From the NCBI GenBank assembly GCA_965202745.1, contig CBDBCB010000020.1, forward strand, positions 1 to 64,000: a DNA stretch of 64,000 nt, written 5' to 3'. Made by a program: the position numbers and the translations under genes. A model generated the notes under the pieces. That model was given only the letters and a program-made list of their open reading frames with translations. It was not told the DNA's origin and ran no database searches. This DNA is from JACKII01 sp965202745. GTDB taxonomy: Bacteria; Pseudomonadota; Alphaproteobacteria; Bin95. Below are positions 53,700-63,532 of this stretch, in pieces (positions within the stretch are counted from its first letter, which is position 1; the number at the start of each line of letters is the position of its first letter).

Positions 53700-56600
53700 A
53701 TGATTCAAGCGCAGTTAGCTCGGCCGACTGTTATTGAGACGATATTTGATGAACCAGCATATTTGCCAGATGATCCACTCTACACTAGTGGCTCCCAATG
53801 GTATCTGTACGACACGAGCAATGCACTTGCTTCTTTAAATATTTCAGTTATTTGGGATGACTACACTGGCGACGGCGTAACAATTGGCATCGTTGATGAC
53901 GGTGTTGAATATGACCATGAAGACTTGGCGGGCAACGCCGACACCAGCATGGGCCGCAATTTTGTTGCACACCAGGTAACGAATCCCAACGATGGCCGCC
54001 CCTATGACGGTGGCGACCGCCACGGCACAACAGTAGCCGGCATTGCAGCAGGCGTCGATAATACTACCGGTGTTGTTGGCGTAGCATTCGAAGCTAGTGT
54101 TGCTGGGTTGCGCATTGGATTTAAAGCCGACCACTCAACATCACAAGTACACTGCGTCTTTATTGAGGTCAAAAATTTTGATATTGTCAATAATAGTTGG
54201 GGTTATGGAGGATATTTTTACGACAATTTCAATGATCTGAATTCATTCGGCGGAGCCACCAATCCATTCGTCACGATCAACCAAGCGTTGATCGAAGCGG
54301 TGGACACCGGCCGGCCGCACGAAACCGATGCCGGCGTCAATTTGGGGACGGTCTTTATCGTTGCTTCCGGCAACGAAAAGTTTCTACCCAATTCCAGCAA
54401 GCCAGACCAAAACGTCAATTATCACAGCTTCACCAGCTCACCGCACACCATCGCTGTGGGCGGATATATGCAGAACGGCACGGACGCCAGCTACTCGACC
54501 CCGGGCGCAGCTGTACTGCTCTCCGGTCCTGCCTCGGGCGTGAAGACCATCGATCTGACCGGGAGTGCCGACTACGGCGGCGGTGACTATATCAGCAAAA
54601 GCGGCACCTCCTATGCCGCGCCGGCGGTAGTAGGTGTTACGGCCCTGATGCTCGAAGCTAACCCCAATCCGGGTTACCGCGACGTCCAGGAAATCTTCAC
54701 TCTGAGTAGTCAATTCGGCGTTCCGAACGATTCCAATTGGATGATCAACGGCGCGGAGGACAGGAATGGCGGCGGCCGCCATGTCAGCGACGATCTGGGC
54801 TTCGGCACGCTGGATGCCTATAACGCAGTACGTTTGGCGGAAATCTGAGAGAAACTGGGGATCTACGCCAATCTGGCTGAGGCGACCGTGGACAGCGATG
54901 CGATTGGCGCTGCTCTGGACCGGAACACCGTCACGCACACCATCACCGTCGCCGATCAGGGTATCGACCTGGATCAAGTCGTCGTCACGCTCAACCTGAC
55001 TCACTATCGCATCGGCGAAGTGACCGTGACTCTGACGTCGCCGGACGGAACGACCTATCTGTTGATCGACAAGCCCGGCGGCGGTAAGGCGTTCGCATCG
55101 AGCTTTATCGACGAGTACGAACTGACCAGCGTTCAGTATTGGGGCGAAGAAATCGCCGGCGACTGGACGCTGACGATTTCAGACAACGACTACAACAGCA
55201 GCGACTCAAGCCAGCACACCGGCACCCTGAACAGCTACAGCCTGACATTCCTTGGCGACACGGCGACCGATGACGATCTCTATGTCTACACCAGCGAGTA
55301 TAGCAGCTTTGGCCAACAAGCCGCCCGGCAGACACTAACCGATACCGCCGGTATCGACACACTCAATCTGGCGACGATTGCGGGTGGCGTCGTCATTGAT
55401 CTGACGCCAGGCGCAACCAATACGCTGCTCGGCAACCCATTCAACTTAGCCGCTGGGACAGTGATCAAAAAAGCCTATGGCGGGGACGGTGCGGATATCT
55501 TCACCGAAAACGCGGCCGACAATTACCTTTACGGCATGCGGGGCAATGATGATCTGTCGGGTGCCGGCGGAAACGACATCATCGATGGCGGCGCCGGTTA
55601 CGATACTGCCACCTATACCGGCGATATCGGCGCGTTTTTGATCACGCTGAACCCGGACGATACGGTAACGATCGAGGATTTGGTGGGTGCAGAGGGCATC
55701 GACACGCTGATCAACATAGAGTTGGTGCAGTTCGCAGACGATACCTACCAAGTCGGCGACCCAATCGACCCGCCGGATGATTTGGGTAAGCCTTCCGTCG
55801 TGCTGTCGGCGATCACCCACATCGGCACCGCGTCTGGTAGCGAGTATATCCAGGGTGATGCCGGCGACAATGTGCTGGCAACCGGCGGCAGCATCTGGGA
55901 TTCATTGGATGGCGGCAAGGGGAACGATGCCTATATCATCTACAATCCCAGCGTCAGCATCCGGGATTCGTCGTTCCAGGGTAACGACACGGTTTACTCT
56001 GGCGCCCACAGCTACAACCTGCCGAACTTCATCGAAACCGGCATCACGCTGGAGACGGCGGTTAACCTGAATGGCGGCACCCTGGACAACTATCTGGAGG
56101 GCAACGACCTCGCCAACACCATCAACGGCAAGGGCGGTGACGATCTCATCGCGGCCTGGGGTGGTGATGACCTGATTTATGGCGGCACGCACAACGATAC
56201 CATCGATGGCAGTGCCGGCATCGATACCACGATCTTTGCAGGCGATTTCGCAGATTTTCTGATTACCGAATAAGCCGATGGCTCGGTCACTGTGCTCGAT
56301 CAGGTGGGCACGTTGGGCATAGACCGGCTGATACGGGTCGAATTCCTGCAATTCGCTAACCAGACGATCGCTACGCCTGACGCAATCGCCGATTCGGACG
56401 ACGTCTTTTCGCTGGCGGCGTTGCCGCACCCGACGGGCTTCGTCGCGCCGGAAATAACGATAAGCGGTTCGCCGGACAATTATGAAAAAGTTGACGGCGG
56501 TTCCGGCGTAGACGTGATTTGGGGCGGCGGCGGCCATTCCGACGTGCTGCGCGGCGGTGCAGGCGACGACGACCTGAACGGCGGTGACGGCGACGGTGAC

Positions 56601-57998
56601 GTCGCGGTTTATACCGGCGCTAAGGCAGATTACACGGTCGTTGAAAACCCCGACGATACTGTCACGGTGACGGACACTGCCGGCAACGAGGGCACCGATA
56701 CCCTGACGGATATCGAGACCATCGTCTTCGGTGACGGGATCTACATTCCGGGCGGCATCTCGCCCCCTCCCCCGCCGCCGCCAAACGGCTCCAAACCACC
56801 GGTTGACCTGCCGGCCGAAACCCATAGCGGTTCTGCAGCTGACGGCGAGCACCTCACCGACACCAGCGGCGGCGGCAACTGGGACGTGCTGGCAGGCGGT
56901 AACGGCAACGACGCCTATATCGTCCTGACCGAAAACAGTATCGTGCTGCAGGAAGGCACATCCGGCGGTACCGACACGCTGTATTCAGATGCATCGGTAA
57001 CGATCATGCCGCTGCACTTTGAAATCGCCTACCTGCTTGAGAACGCCGACAATATTTCCGGCACCAACTTCAGCAACTACATCGAAGGCAACGACAAGGC
57101 CAACGCGATTTACAGCCTGAAAGATACCGACGAGCTGGCTGGCTGGGGCGGCGGCGACATGCTGTATGGCGGTGCCGACAACGACTTTATCAACGGCGGA
57201 GACAGTGTGGATACCGCGGTGTTCTCCGGCGTACTGGCCAACTACCTGGTCGAAGAGCAGGGCGACGGTTCGGTTACAGTATTGGACTTGGTGGGCAACA
57301 ACGGCACCGACCGCGTTATCGGGGTTGAGTTCCTGGAATTTGCCGACCAAACCATCGAAACACCGGGACTGGTGGTTGGGTCTTTGAGCGCGGAACCGCT
57401 TTCTGCTCTGCCGGGTCCGAACAACATCCTGCCGCCGACGAGTACGATTTCCGGTACTTTGGAAGGGTACTAAAAGATCAGCGGAACATCCGGCGCTGAT
57501 GTTCTGATGGCCGGCGGCGGGTATCTTGATACCCTGTCCGGCAAAAACGGCGACGATTTGTACATCATAGACAGCAGCAGCACCCGGATCCAGGAGTTCT
57601 ACAACGGCGACGACATCGGGTATATCTACGCCTCGACATTCTCAACATCAGCCAATGTCGAAACCTTCTATATGATGTATGGCGCGCTAGAGCTGACCAC
57701 CAGGAGCCACGACAATACGGTGTTCGGCAACAAGCACGACAACGTTATCAACGGCCGCAATGGCAATGATACGATTGGCGGCGCAGAAGGCGACGACACC
57801 CTCCTCGGCATCGGCAGCACGGGCGATATCGCTATCTTCCATGGCGATCTGGCTGACTTTGACATCACCTATCTGGGCGGCACCACTCTGGAGGTGGCTG
57901 ACACCTCGAACGGTGGTCAGGGCGTCGATACTGTGACGGATTTTGAGTTCCTGCTGTTCAATGACGGAATTGTCGACGCATTGAGCTTCTACGTCTAA
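53700..57998 (+). pseudogene. Kexin-like serine protease with P-domain and RTX repeats, three in-frame stops
   Basis: A single continuous frame of 1432 codons from ATG 53700 (AGGAGG upstream). Subtilase triad: Asp66 (GIVDDG), His108 (DRHGTT), Ser304 (SGTSYAAP). Stop TGA at 54846 (codon 383) falls just after this catalytic domain. A proprotein convertase P-domain follows (about codons 400-520; VTLTSPDGTTYLLID, EEIAGDWTLTISD), then hemolysin-type calcium repeats (GNDDLSGAGGNDIIDGGAG) in about three blocks. TAA at 56271 and 57471 lie between blocks; both fit Glu/Gln codons by repeat alignment (NYEKVDGG versus GY-KISGT). There is no frameshift. Secretion by a type I system is expected; none is seen here. 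Confidence 0.85.
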
Positions 57999-58130
57999 CG
58001 CCTGCGCGTTAACGGGAATGGACTGTTCGCCGCGACCCCCTTGCCGGGGTGGCGGCGAATGCCATTTCTACCGGAGAGCAAAGTCTCAACACGGCGTCAG
58101 CCGCCCACAAAACACCAATTCAACCCAGCC

Positions 58131-58220
58131 TAAACTTTGGCTAAACTGATCATAAACCTCACCTAAACCGTTAGGGGCCAAAACGGTTTAGAAAAGTGTA
58201 GAAATGTTTAGGTTTGTTCA
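58131..58220. repeat. TAAAC/GTTTA box array, copy B
   Basis: TAAAC boxes start at 58131, 58142, 58153 and 58164 (11-bp period). The last reads TAAACCG and faces CGGTTTA (GTTTA at 58186), 22 bp on as in copy A. GTTTA at 58206 (+20) and GTTCA at 58216 (+30) match copy A positions. Core spacer ttaggggccaaaa differs from copy A by transitions only. Located between the protease relic and hyuB. Confidence 0.8.
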
Positions 58221-58279
58221 GGTAGGATTCTCCCTTCTAAATCGCTACTATATTATGATTTTCTGAATTTGGAATGTGT

Positions 58280-60238
58280 ATGCCTGACACCCTTGCTGCC
58301 GCAAAGGCGGGACTCGACCCGGTCCAGCTGGAGATCATCCGCAACGCCCTGATCGCGGCGGCGGAGGAGATGAGCGTCACCATCTGGCGCACCAGCCGCT
58401 CCACCGTGGTGCGGGAGATGCTGGACTACTCGGCCCAGGTGTTCGACGGCCAGGGCCGGGCGGTGGCCCAGGCGGCGCGCATCCCCGTACACCTGAACAG
58501 CATGAGCGTCTGCCTCGACCGGATCGTCCGGAACTTCATCCCCCTCGACGACTGGAACGAGGGCGACGTCATTCTGATCAATGACCCCTATTGCGGCGGC
58601 CAGCATCTGCCGGACTTCGTCGCCTTCAAGCCGGTATTCCACGAGGGCGAGCAGATCGGCATCGCCGCGACCATTGTCCATCACATCGATGTGGGCGGCG
58701 GTGCGGCGGGCAGCTACTACGCCCAGGCGCGGGAGGTCTATCAGGAAGGCCTCCGCATCCCGCCGTGCAAGGTGGTCGAAGCCGGCAAGCCCAACCTGGC
58801 CGTGATCGCCATCATCCGCCAGAACTCCCGCGAGCCGGAGCAGATCGGCGGCGACTTCGCCAGCCAGCTAGCCGCGATGGAGATCGGGGCGCAGGCGCTG
58901 CGCAAGCTCGCCCGCCGCTATGGCCCGGACGTGCTGCAAGCGGCTATGGGCGCGTTGCAGGACCAGTCCGACCGCACTATGCGGGCGATGTTGCGCGACC
59001 TGCCGGACGGTACTTACCGCTTCACCGACTATGTGGATGATGACGGCATCACGGATGAGCCGCTGAAGCTGGAATGCGCGGTCACCATCACGGGCGAGCA
59101 GTGCATTGTCGACTTCTCCGGCTCCAGCCCGCAGGCAGCGGGGCCGGTCAACTGCACCATCAACATGACGGCGAGCGGCATCTATTGCGCACTGGCCATG
59201 CTGGCGGATGGCAAGGTGATGGCCAATTCGGGTGCCTACCGCGCCATCGAGATCATGGCGGAAGAGGGCACGGTGGTCTCCGCCCGCGCGCCCGCGCCGG
59301 TAGCCAACCGCATGGCGACGGGCCACCGGGTGGTGACGACGGTGCTGGGCGCGCTGGCGCAAGCCGCGCCGAACCGGGTGCCGGCGGCCTACTATGGCGT
59401 CAGCTACGTGCAGACGCTGTCGACGCCGGACCCGAATACCGGCGCGCCACGCGTCTACTTCGAGATCGAAATCGGCGGCTGGGGCGCGCATCCGGCGCAG
59501 GACCGGGCGGACGCCTTCTCCGCTGGCTTCCATAACTCCTCCTCCACGCCGATCGAGTTGAACGAGGCCTACTTCCCGCTAACCTTCACCGAGTACAGTC
59601 TGATCCCGAACTCCGGCGGCGCGGGCAAGCAGCGCGGCGGCACGGGCCTGCGCAGGGCCTACCGGGTGGATGTGCCGGAGGGGCGGCTCTCTGGCAATTT
59701 CGAGCGGTTCAAGGTGCCACCTTATGGGCTTTCCGGCGGCGCGCCGGGGCGGCCGGGGAGGTTCTACTTCGTGCGGGATGGGGAGGAGAACGCGCCCCCC
59801 TCCAAGCTTGCAAACCACACGGTACGCCAGGGCGACGTGATCGTGCTGGAGACGGCCGGCGGTGGCGGCTTCAGCGATCCGGCGGCGCGTGATGTAAAAG
59901 CCGCCGAACGCGACCAGCTCGGCGGCTATGTGAGCGGGTATAAGCGCCGCGAGCGGCCCCTACTTCCGCTCATAAACCGCCAGGATGCGGGTTTCGCAGG
60001 AGCGGCGCGGCGGGGCGTCCCGGTCTACGGTCTTATTGTCGAACGAGGTGTGCGGGCAATAGATCGAGCGGTCACCGCCACGGCCATCCATCTGCTTGAA
60101 GACGATGATCTCGTCCGTCTGCATGTTCGGGATGTACTGCCACTTGTGGTCCGGGCTGAAAACCGGGGCGGCAACCAGGGCGTTGTAGTTGCGGCCGGTG
60201 TAGTAGTAGTCGATCACGTCATCCAACGGCAGCGATGA
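58280..60238 (+). CDS. hyuB: Hydantoinase B/oxoprolinase family protein
   Basis: HyuB-type subunit that, with HyuA, hydrolyses hydantoins or 5-oxoproline with ATP. ATG 58280 is chosen over 58274 for spacing to GGA. Motifs: DYSAQVFDGQGRAVAQAARI, DVILINDPYCGGQHLPDF, GGGAAGSYYAQAREVYQEG, NSGGAGKQRGGTGLRRAYR and ETAGGGGFSDPAARD. Native sequence ends near GYVSGYKRRE (about 59950, 557 residues). The last ~90 residues run antisense over the next gene, so the stop has been lost, probably by a one-base change. No hyuA partner is present. Confidence 0.85.
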   Translation: MPDTLAAAKAGLDPVQLEIIRNALIAAAEEMSVTIWRTSRSTVVREMLDYSAQVFDGQGRAVAQAARIPVHLNSMSVCLDRIVRNFIPLDDWNEGDVILINDPYCGGQHLPDFVAFKPVFHEGEQIGIAATIVHHIDVGGGAAGSYYAQAREVYQEGLRIPPCKVVEAGKPNLAVIAIIRQNSREPEQIGGDFASQLAAMEIGAQALRKLARRYGPDVLQAAMGALQDQSDRTMRAMLRDLPDGTYRFTDYVDDDGITDEPLKLECAVTITGEQCIVDFSGSSPQAAGPVNCTINMTASGIYCALAMLADGKVMANSGAYRAIEIMAEEGTVVSARAPAPVANRMATGHRVVTTVLGALAQAAPNRVPAAYYGVSYVQTLSTPDPNTGAPRVYFEIEIGGWGAHPAQDRADAFSAGFHNSSSTPIELNEAYFPLTFTEYSLIPNSGGAGKQRGGTGLRRAYRVDVPEGRLSGNFERFKVPPYGLSGGAPGRPGRFYFVRDGEENAPPSKLANHTVRQGDVIVLETAGGGGFSDPAARDVKAAERDQLGGYVSGYKRRERPLLPLINRQDAGFAGAARRGVPVYGLIVERGVRAIDRAVTATAIHLLEDDDLVRLHVRDVLPLVVRAENRGGNQGVVVAAGVVVVDHVIQRQR

Positions 60239-60784
60239 CCAGTCAAGGAAGGCCATCGGGTTCTGCACAGCCGGGTTGTCAAAGGGCTGCCAGGTGTTGA
60301 ACCAGACATAATCCCAGTTCTTCTGGGGTTCGACGCCATGTTGCTTCAGCACGTCCTCCGACATTTCCTGCAACCGCTTGATGTTGTAGTCGCAATGGAC
60401 GAAGCGGGCGTAACCGTCGTTGAAGTCGATGGGAACCTCGGTGCGGATCAGGTGGCTGCGGATGAAGATGCGGTCCGCGCCAGTGGTCCGGTACAGCACG
60501 TCTTCAACACCAGGATAATAGGTCTTGCGCACCGTCTCCTCGTCACGGAAGTCCGGGCAGTCGTTGGGATTCTTCGTCAGGATGAAGCCGTTCTGCTCCA
60601 GGGTGATGTCACCGCTGGCAAGGCCTGGCCGGGCGTTGTGCACCTGAATGTCATGAAAGCTGGTATTGGCGCGGCGGGTTTCGCGGCTGCCGATGCGCGG
60701 GATATCGTCGGTGTGCTTCCACTCGGTGTTCACATAGCGCATCTGGGCGGGCACGGTGCTCGCGGCAAAGCTGGCATCATTCAT
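59960..60784 (-). CDS. CmcJ/NvfI family oxidoreductase
   Basis: 274 residues from ATG 60784 (MNDASFAASTVPAQMRYVNT), with GGAG upstream. It has the CmcJ/NvfI/AsaB layout: WFNTWQPFDNPAVQNPMAFL, TDEIIVFKQMDGRGGDRSIY and CPHTSFDN near the C-terminus. This family contains 2-oxoglutarate-like oxygenases and methoxylation helpers of natural-product pathways, and many uncharacterised proteins. Intact. Confidence 0.78.
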   Translation of the reverse strand: MNDASFAASTVPAQMRYVNTEWKHTDDIPRIGSRETRRANTSFHDIQVHNARPGLASGDITLEQNGFILTKNPNDCPDFRDEETVRKTYYPGVEDVLYRTTGADRIFIRSHLIRTEVPIDFNDGYARFVHCDYNIKRLQEMSEDVLKQHGVEPQKNWDYVWFNTWQPFDNPAVQNPMAFLDWSSLPLDDVIDYYYTGRNYNALVAAPVFSPDHKWQYIPNMQTDEIIVFKQMDGRGGDRSIYCPHTSFDNKTVDRDAPPRRSCETRILAVYERK

Positions 60785-61071
60785 CGGGAGGTCTCCTGGC
60801 TGGGGAGCAGTTTGCATCGGAGCGGAAAACTAAGCCGCCGGGCGTGGCCTGTCCATGCGTGGTTGGACTGCTTGGCCAAGCAGATGCGCCGAACATGCCG
60901 GATAGCGTGCCCGGGCTTTAGAACACCGTCGCGCCGGACGAGTTGAAGAAGGCCGCAACGCCCAGCGGGTGGGTTAGCTGTTTGCATCCTGGCTAATCGG
61001 ATAGCCCCTCGTCGCTCTGCGTTTTTCATGGCACGCTGTGTTTTGACCGAGGCGCGGGATGGGAGAGCGAC

Positions 61072-62095
61072 ATGGTGATCAAGCTTCACAGTCAGGCGAC
61101 GACGCCACCGAAGATCAGGGCGGCCATACAGGCCAGTGACGACCCTGCGTGGGTTCTTGCCGAGCGTCACGGGACCACGGAACAGACCGTATGGAAATGG
61201 TGCCAGCGTGCCAGCGTGGAGGATCGCAGCCACACGCCCCATCGCCTTCAGACGACGTTGACGCCAGCGCAGGAAGCTGTCGCGGTGGCCCTCCGCAAGA
61301 CGCTTTTGGTCTCGCTGGACGATCTGCTGGCGGTGGTGCGCGAGTTCTTGAACCCGAATGCCTCCCGCTCTGGCCTTGACCGCTGCTTGCGTCGGCATGG
61401 CGTGGGGCCCCTGCGCGCCCTGAAAGCAGCATCGCCCCGGCCAAAGCACAGCGCCTTCAAAGCCTATGAACCCGGTTCCATCCCCATCGACCTGAAATAC
61501 CTGCCACCGATGGCAGAGAGAGCCGCCGCCGTTCCCTCTTCGTGGCCATCGACAGGGCAACGCGTTGGGTTGTTATCAGGGTCTACAACAGCAAGACAGC
61601 GGCCAATGCCCGGCGCTTCCTGCGCGCCCTGGAGCGCGCCTGCCCGATGCGGATCCGCCCCATACTCCCGGATAATGGAAAAGAGTTCACGGATCGCCTC
61701 TTCGGTCTGCGCCAGCGCGCCGCAACAGGCGCGCATGAATGCGACACGCTGGGCGCCGCCCTCGACATCGATCATCGCCTGACGCCGCCTAGGTCACCTC
61801 AGACCAACGGTATGGTCGAACGGTTCAATGGCCGCATCGAAGAGGTTCTGGAAGCCACGCTGCTTCGCTATGTCTGGCTTTACACCCAGCCGCTGCCGCA
61901 ATCAGCCCTGGGCAGCAAGACGCCCTGGGCAGCAAGACGCCCTGGGCAGCAAGACGCCCTGGGCAGCAAGACGCCCTGGGCAGCAAGACGCCCTTGCAGG
62001 CAATGAAGGGATGGCGAAAACTCAAACTAGCGCTGGTCAGGAAACAGCCATATTACCTTCCAGGATGTGATAGCTACTCTATACGGCCACCATAG
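61072..62095 (+). pseudogene. IS481-type transposase, frameshifted and with repeat expansion
   Basis: From ATG 61072 the N-terminus has an HTH (VLAERHGTTEQTVWKWCQRA) and YLPPM-type domain entry, matching the IS481-like transposase group (TTLTPAQEAVAVALRKTLL). A frameshift near 61530 precedes VAIDRATRWVVIRVYNSKTA; the DDE motifs ILPDNGKEF and SPQTNGMVERFNGRIE are then in frame. About 14 residues before TLLRYVWLY are missing. Five 17-bp repeats (61905-61989) then break the C-terminus, which would otherwise read KTPLQAMKGWRKLKLALVRK and PYYLPGCD. Terminal repeats were not identified with confidence. Confidence 0.85.
61905..61989. repeat. Five perfect 17-bp tandem repeats
   Basis: gccctgggcagcaagac five times without change, plus a partial gccct. 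The unit is not a multiple of three, so each copy shifts frame. It lies in the transposase C-terminal coding region; one unit is native. Confidence 0.95.
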
Positions 62096-62362
62096 CGTAT
62101 GCAACTAAACGGTTAGTTAATTTAGCATTTTGTTCAATTATTGGAATTTTAATGAAATTCTGAACACAGCCATGATTATCCCGTTGTGCAGTTCGGAAAG
62201 CCGTTGAGCGCGCTTCGATTTGTCTACGCGATTTGGCGTCTGCTTTGTGGTTCATCGGCGGCCAAGGAAATGGAGTTATCGACGGTGGCCTGAACGGCTT
62301 AAGCGCCGTATGCAAGGCATATCGCCTGCGAGGTGCCGCCTTCACAAAAGAGGAGAGATGGC
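62096..62362. other. Intergenic region after the transposase
   Basis: AT-richer gap with no gene. It holds the upstream region and promoter of the Gfo/Idh/MocA gene. A single TAAAC near 62105 lacks the 11-bp array plan and is not a third copy. Confidence 0.3.
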
Positions 62363-63418
62363 ATGCGCATAGGCGTGGTGGGTGCGGGTAAAGTAGGCCG
62401 ATTGCGTATCGAGTCGGTAAAGCTCGATGCAGGGGTGCAACTGGCGGCGGTGCTGGACCTGAACAAGGCCGCGGCGGAAGCGGCAGTGGCAGGCACAGGC
62501 GCACGCGTGTTCACGGACCTGCACGAATTCCTGGAAGCAGACCTCGACCTGGTCATCGTCTCACCCCCTCCGCATTTGCATGAGGAACCCTGTGTTGCGG
62601 CCTTCGCCAAGGGCTGTCACGTGCTCTGCGAGAAGCCGCTGTCGAACACGGCGGAAGCCGGGCAGCGCATCGTGGATGCGGCGAAGGCTGCGGACCGGAT
62701 TTTGGCGGTGGGTTTCAACCTCCGCTACTACCCATTCGTGAAGTTCGTGCGGGATGCAGTGGACCGCGGCCTGGTCGGCGATATCGACCATATCCGCATC
62801 TTCGGCGGCCATAACGGCCTGCACAATTTCAACGCCGAATGGCATTACAAAATGCCGGAATCCGGCGGCGGCGCGATGATGGATATCGGCATCCACATGA
62901 CGGACGTTGCGCGCTATTTCCTGGGCGACATCACCAGCGTCTATGGCGTGATGAGCAAGAATATCTGGAACGTGAAGGGCTCTGAATATAACGCCATGGC
63001 GGTGTTCAAGAACCCGGAGGGGATCGCCGCCACCTACCATGTCACCTGGGCCGAATGGAAAGACTACCGCTCGCATGTGGAAGTCTACGGTACCAAAGGC
63101 ATGGCCCGCGGCTCCTACGCCCCCATGCAGAACATGTTGATCACGGTTGAACCGCCGGACGGGCCGACGAAGAAGGTGCGCAAGTTCTACCCTGAGATCA
63201 TGATCCGGGAGAAACTGAAGACTTGGCAGTCGACGGCTCTGCTGTCGTTTCAGGAAGAATTGCGCGACCTGCAAAAGATGGTTGAAGGCAACTACAAGGT
63301 GCCGCTGGCGGATGGCCATGCCGGCCTGCGCTCACTGGAGGTGGCCCAGGCTGTGCACCAAAGCACGGTGAGCGGGGACTCCGTGGCGCTGCCCTATATC
63401 GGCAATATGCGGGGCTGA
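62363..63418 (+). CDS. Gfo/Idh/MocA family oxidoreductase
   Basis: 351 residues from ATG 62363 (MRIGVVGAGKVGRLRIESV) with GAGGAGAG upstream. The Rossmann GxGxxG and the catalytic Lys motif CEKPLS (near residue 95) are clear, followed by GGGAMMDIGIHMTDVARYFL. NAD(P)-dependent sugar or polyol dehydrogenase; substrate unknown. Intact. Confidence 0.9.
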   Translation: MRIGVVGAGKVGRLRIESVKLDAGVQLAAVLDLNKAAAEAAVAGTGARVFTDLHEFLEADLDLVIVSPPPHLHEEPCVAAFAKGCHVLCEKPLSNTAEAGQRIVDAAKAADRILAVGFNLRYYPFVKFVRDAVDRGLVGDIDHIRIFGGHNGLHNFNAEWHYKMPESGGGAMMDIGIHMTDVARYFLGDITSVYGVMSKNIWNVKGSEYNAMAVFKNPEGIAATYHVTWAEWKDYRSHVEVYGTKGMARGSYAPMQNMLITVEPPDGPTKKVRKFYPEIMIREKLKTWQSTALLSFQEELRDLQKMVEGNYKVPLADGHAGLRSLEVAQAVHQSTVSGDSVALPYIGNMRG

Positions 63419-63532
63419 GGGCGGGGCCTGTTACGCCGGTTTTGAAAAAACCCCTGGAACCGGGCGATTCCCTCCGATTTAATCCTGGATCAATCATTTG
63501 ACCCCGGCACAATCAGGGCGGAACGCCAAAGC

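Noticed and set aside
54846..54848. TGA in the protease read as selenocysteine or Trp (genetic code change)
   Set aside because: Many intact genes here end in TGA, and no selenocysteine insertion element is visible; the two other stops in the gene are TAA.
61905..61989. CRISPR array
   Set aside because: Repeats are 17 bp with no spacers; simple tandem duplication inside a gene.
62103..62130. A third TAAAC/GTTA-like site after the transposase
   Set aside because: Only one TAAAC and one imperfect inverted box; no 11-bp series or 22-bp step.
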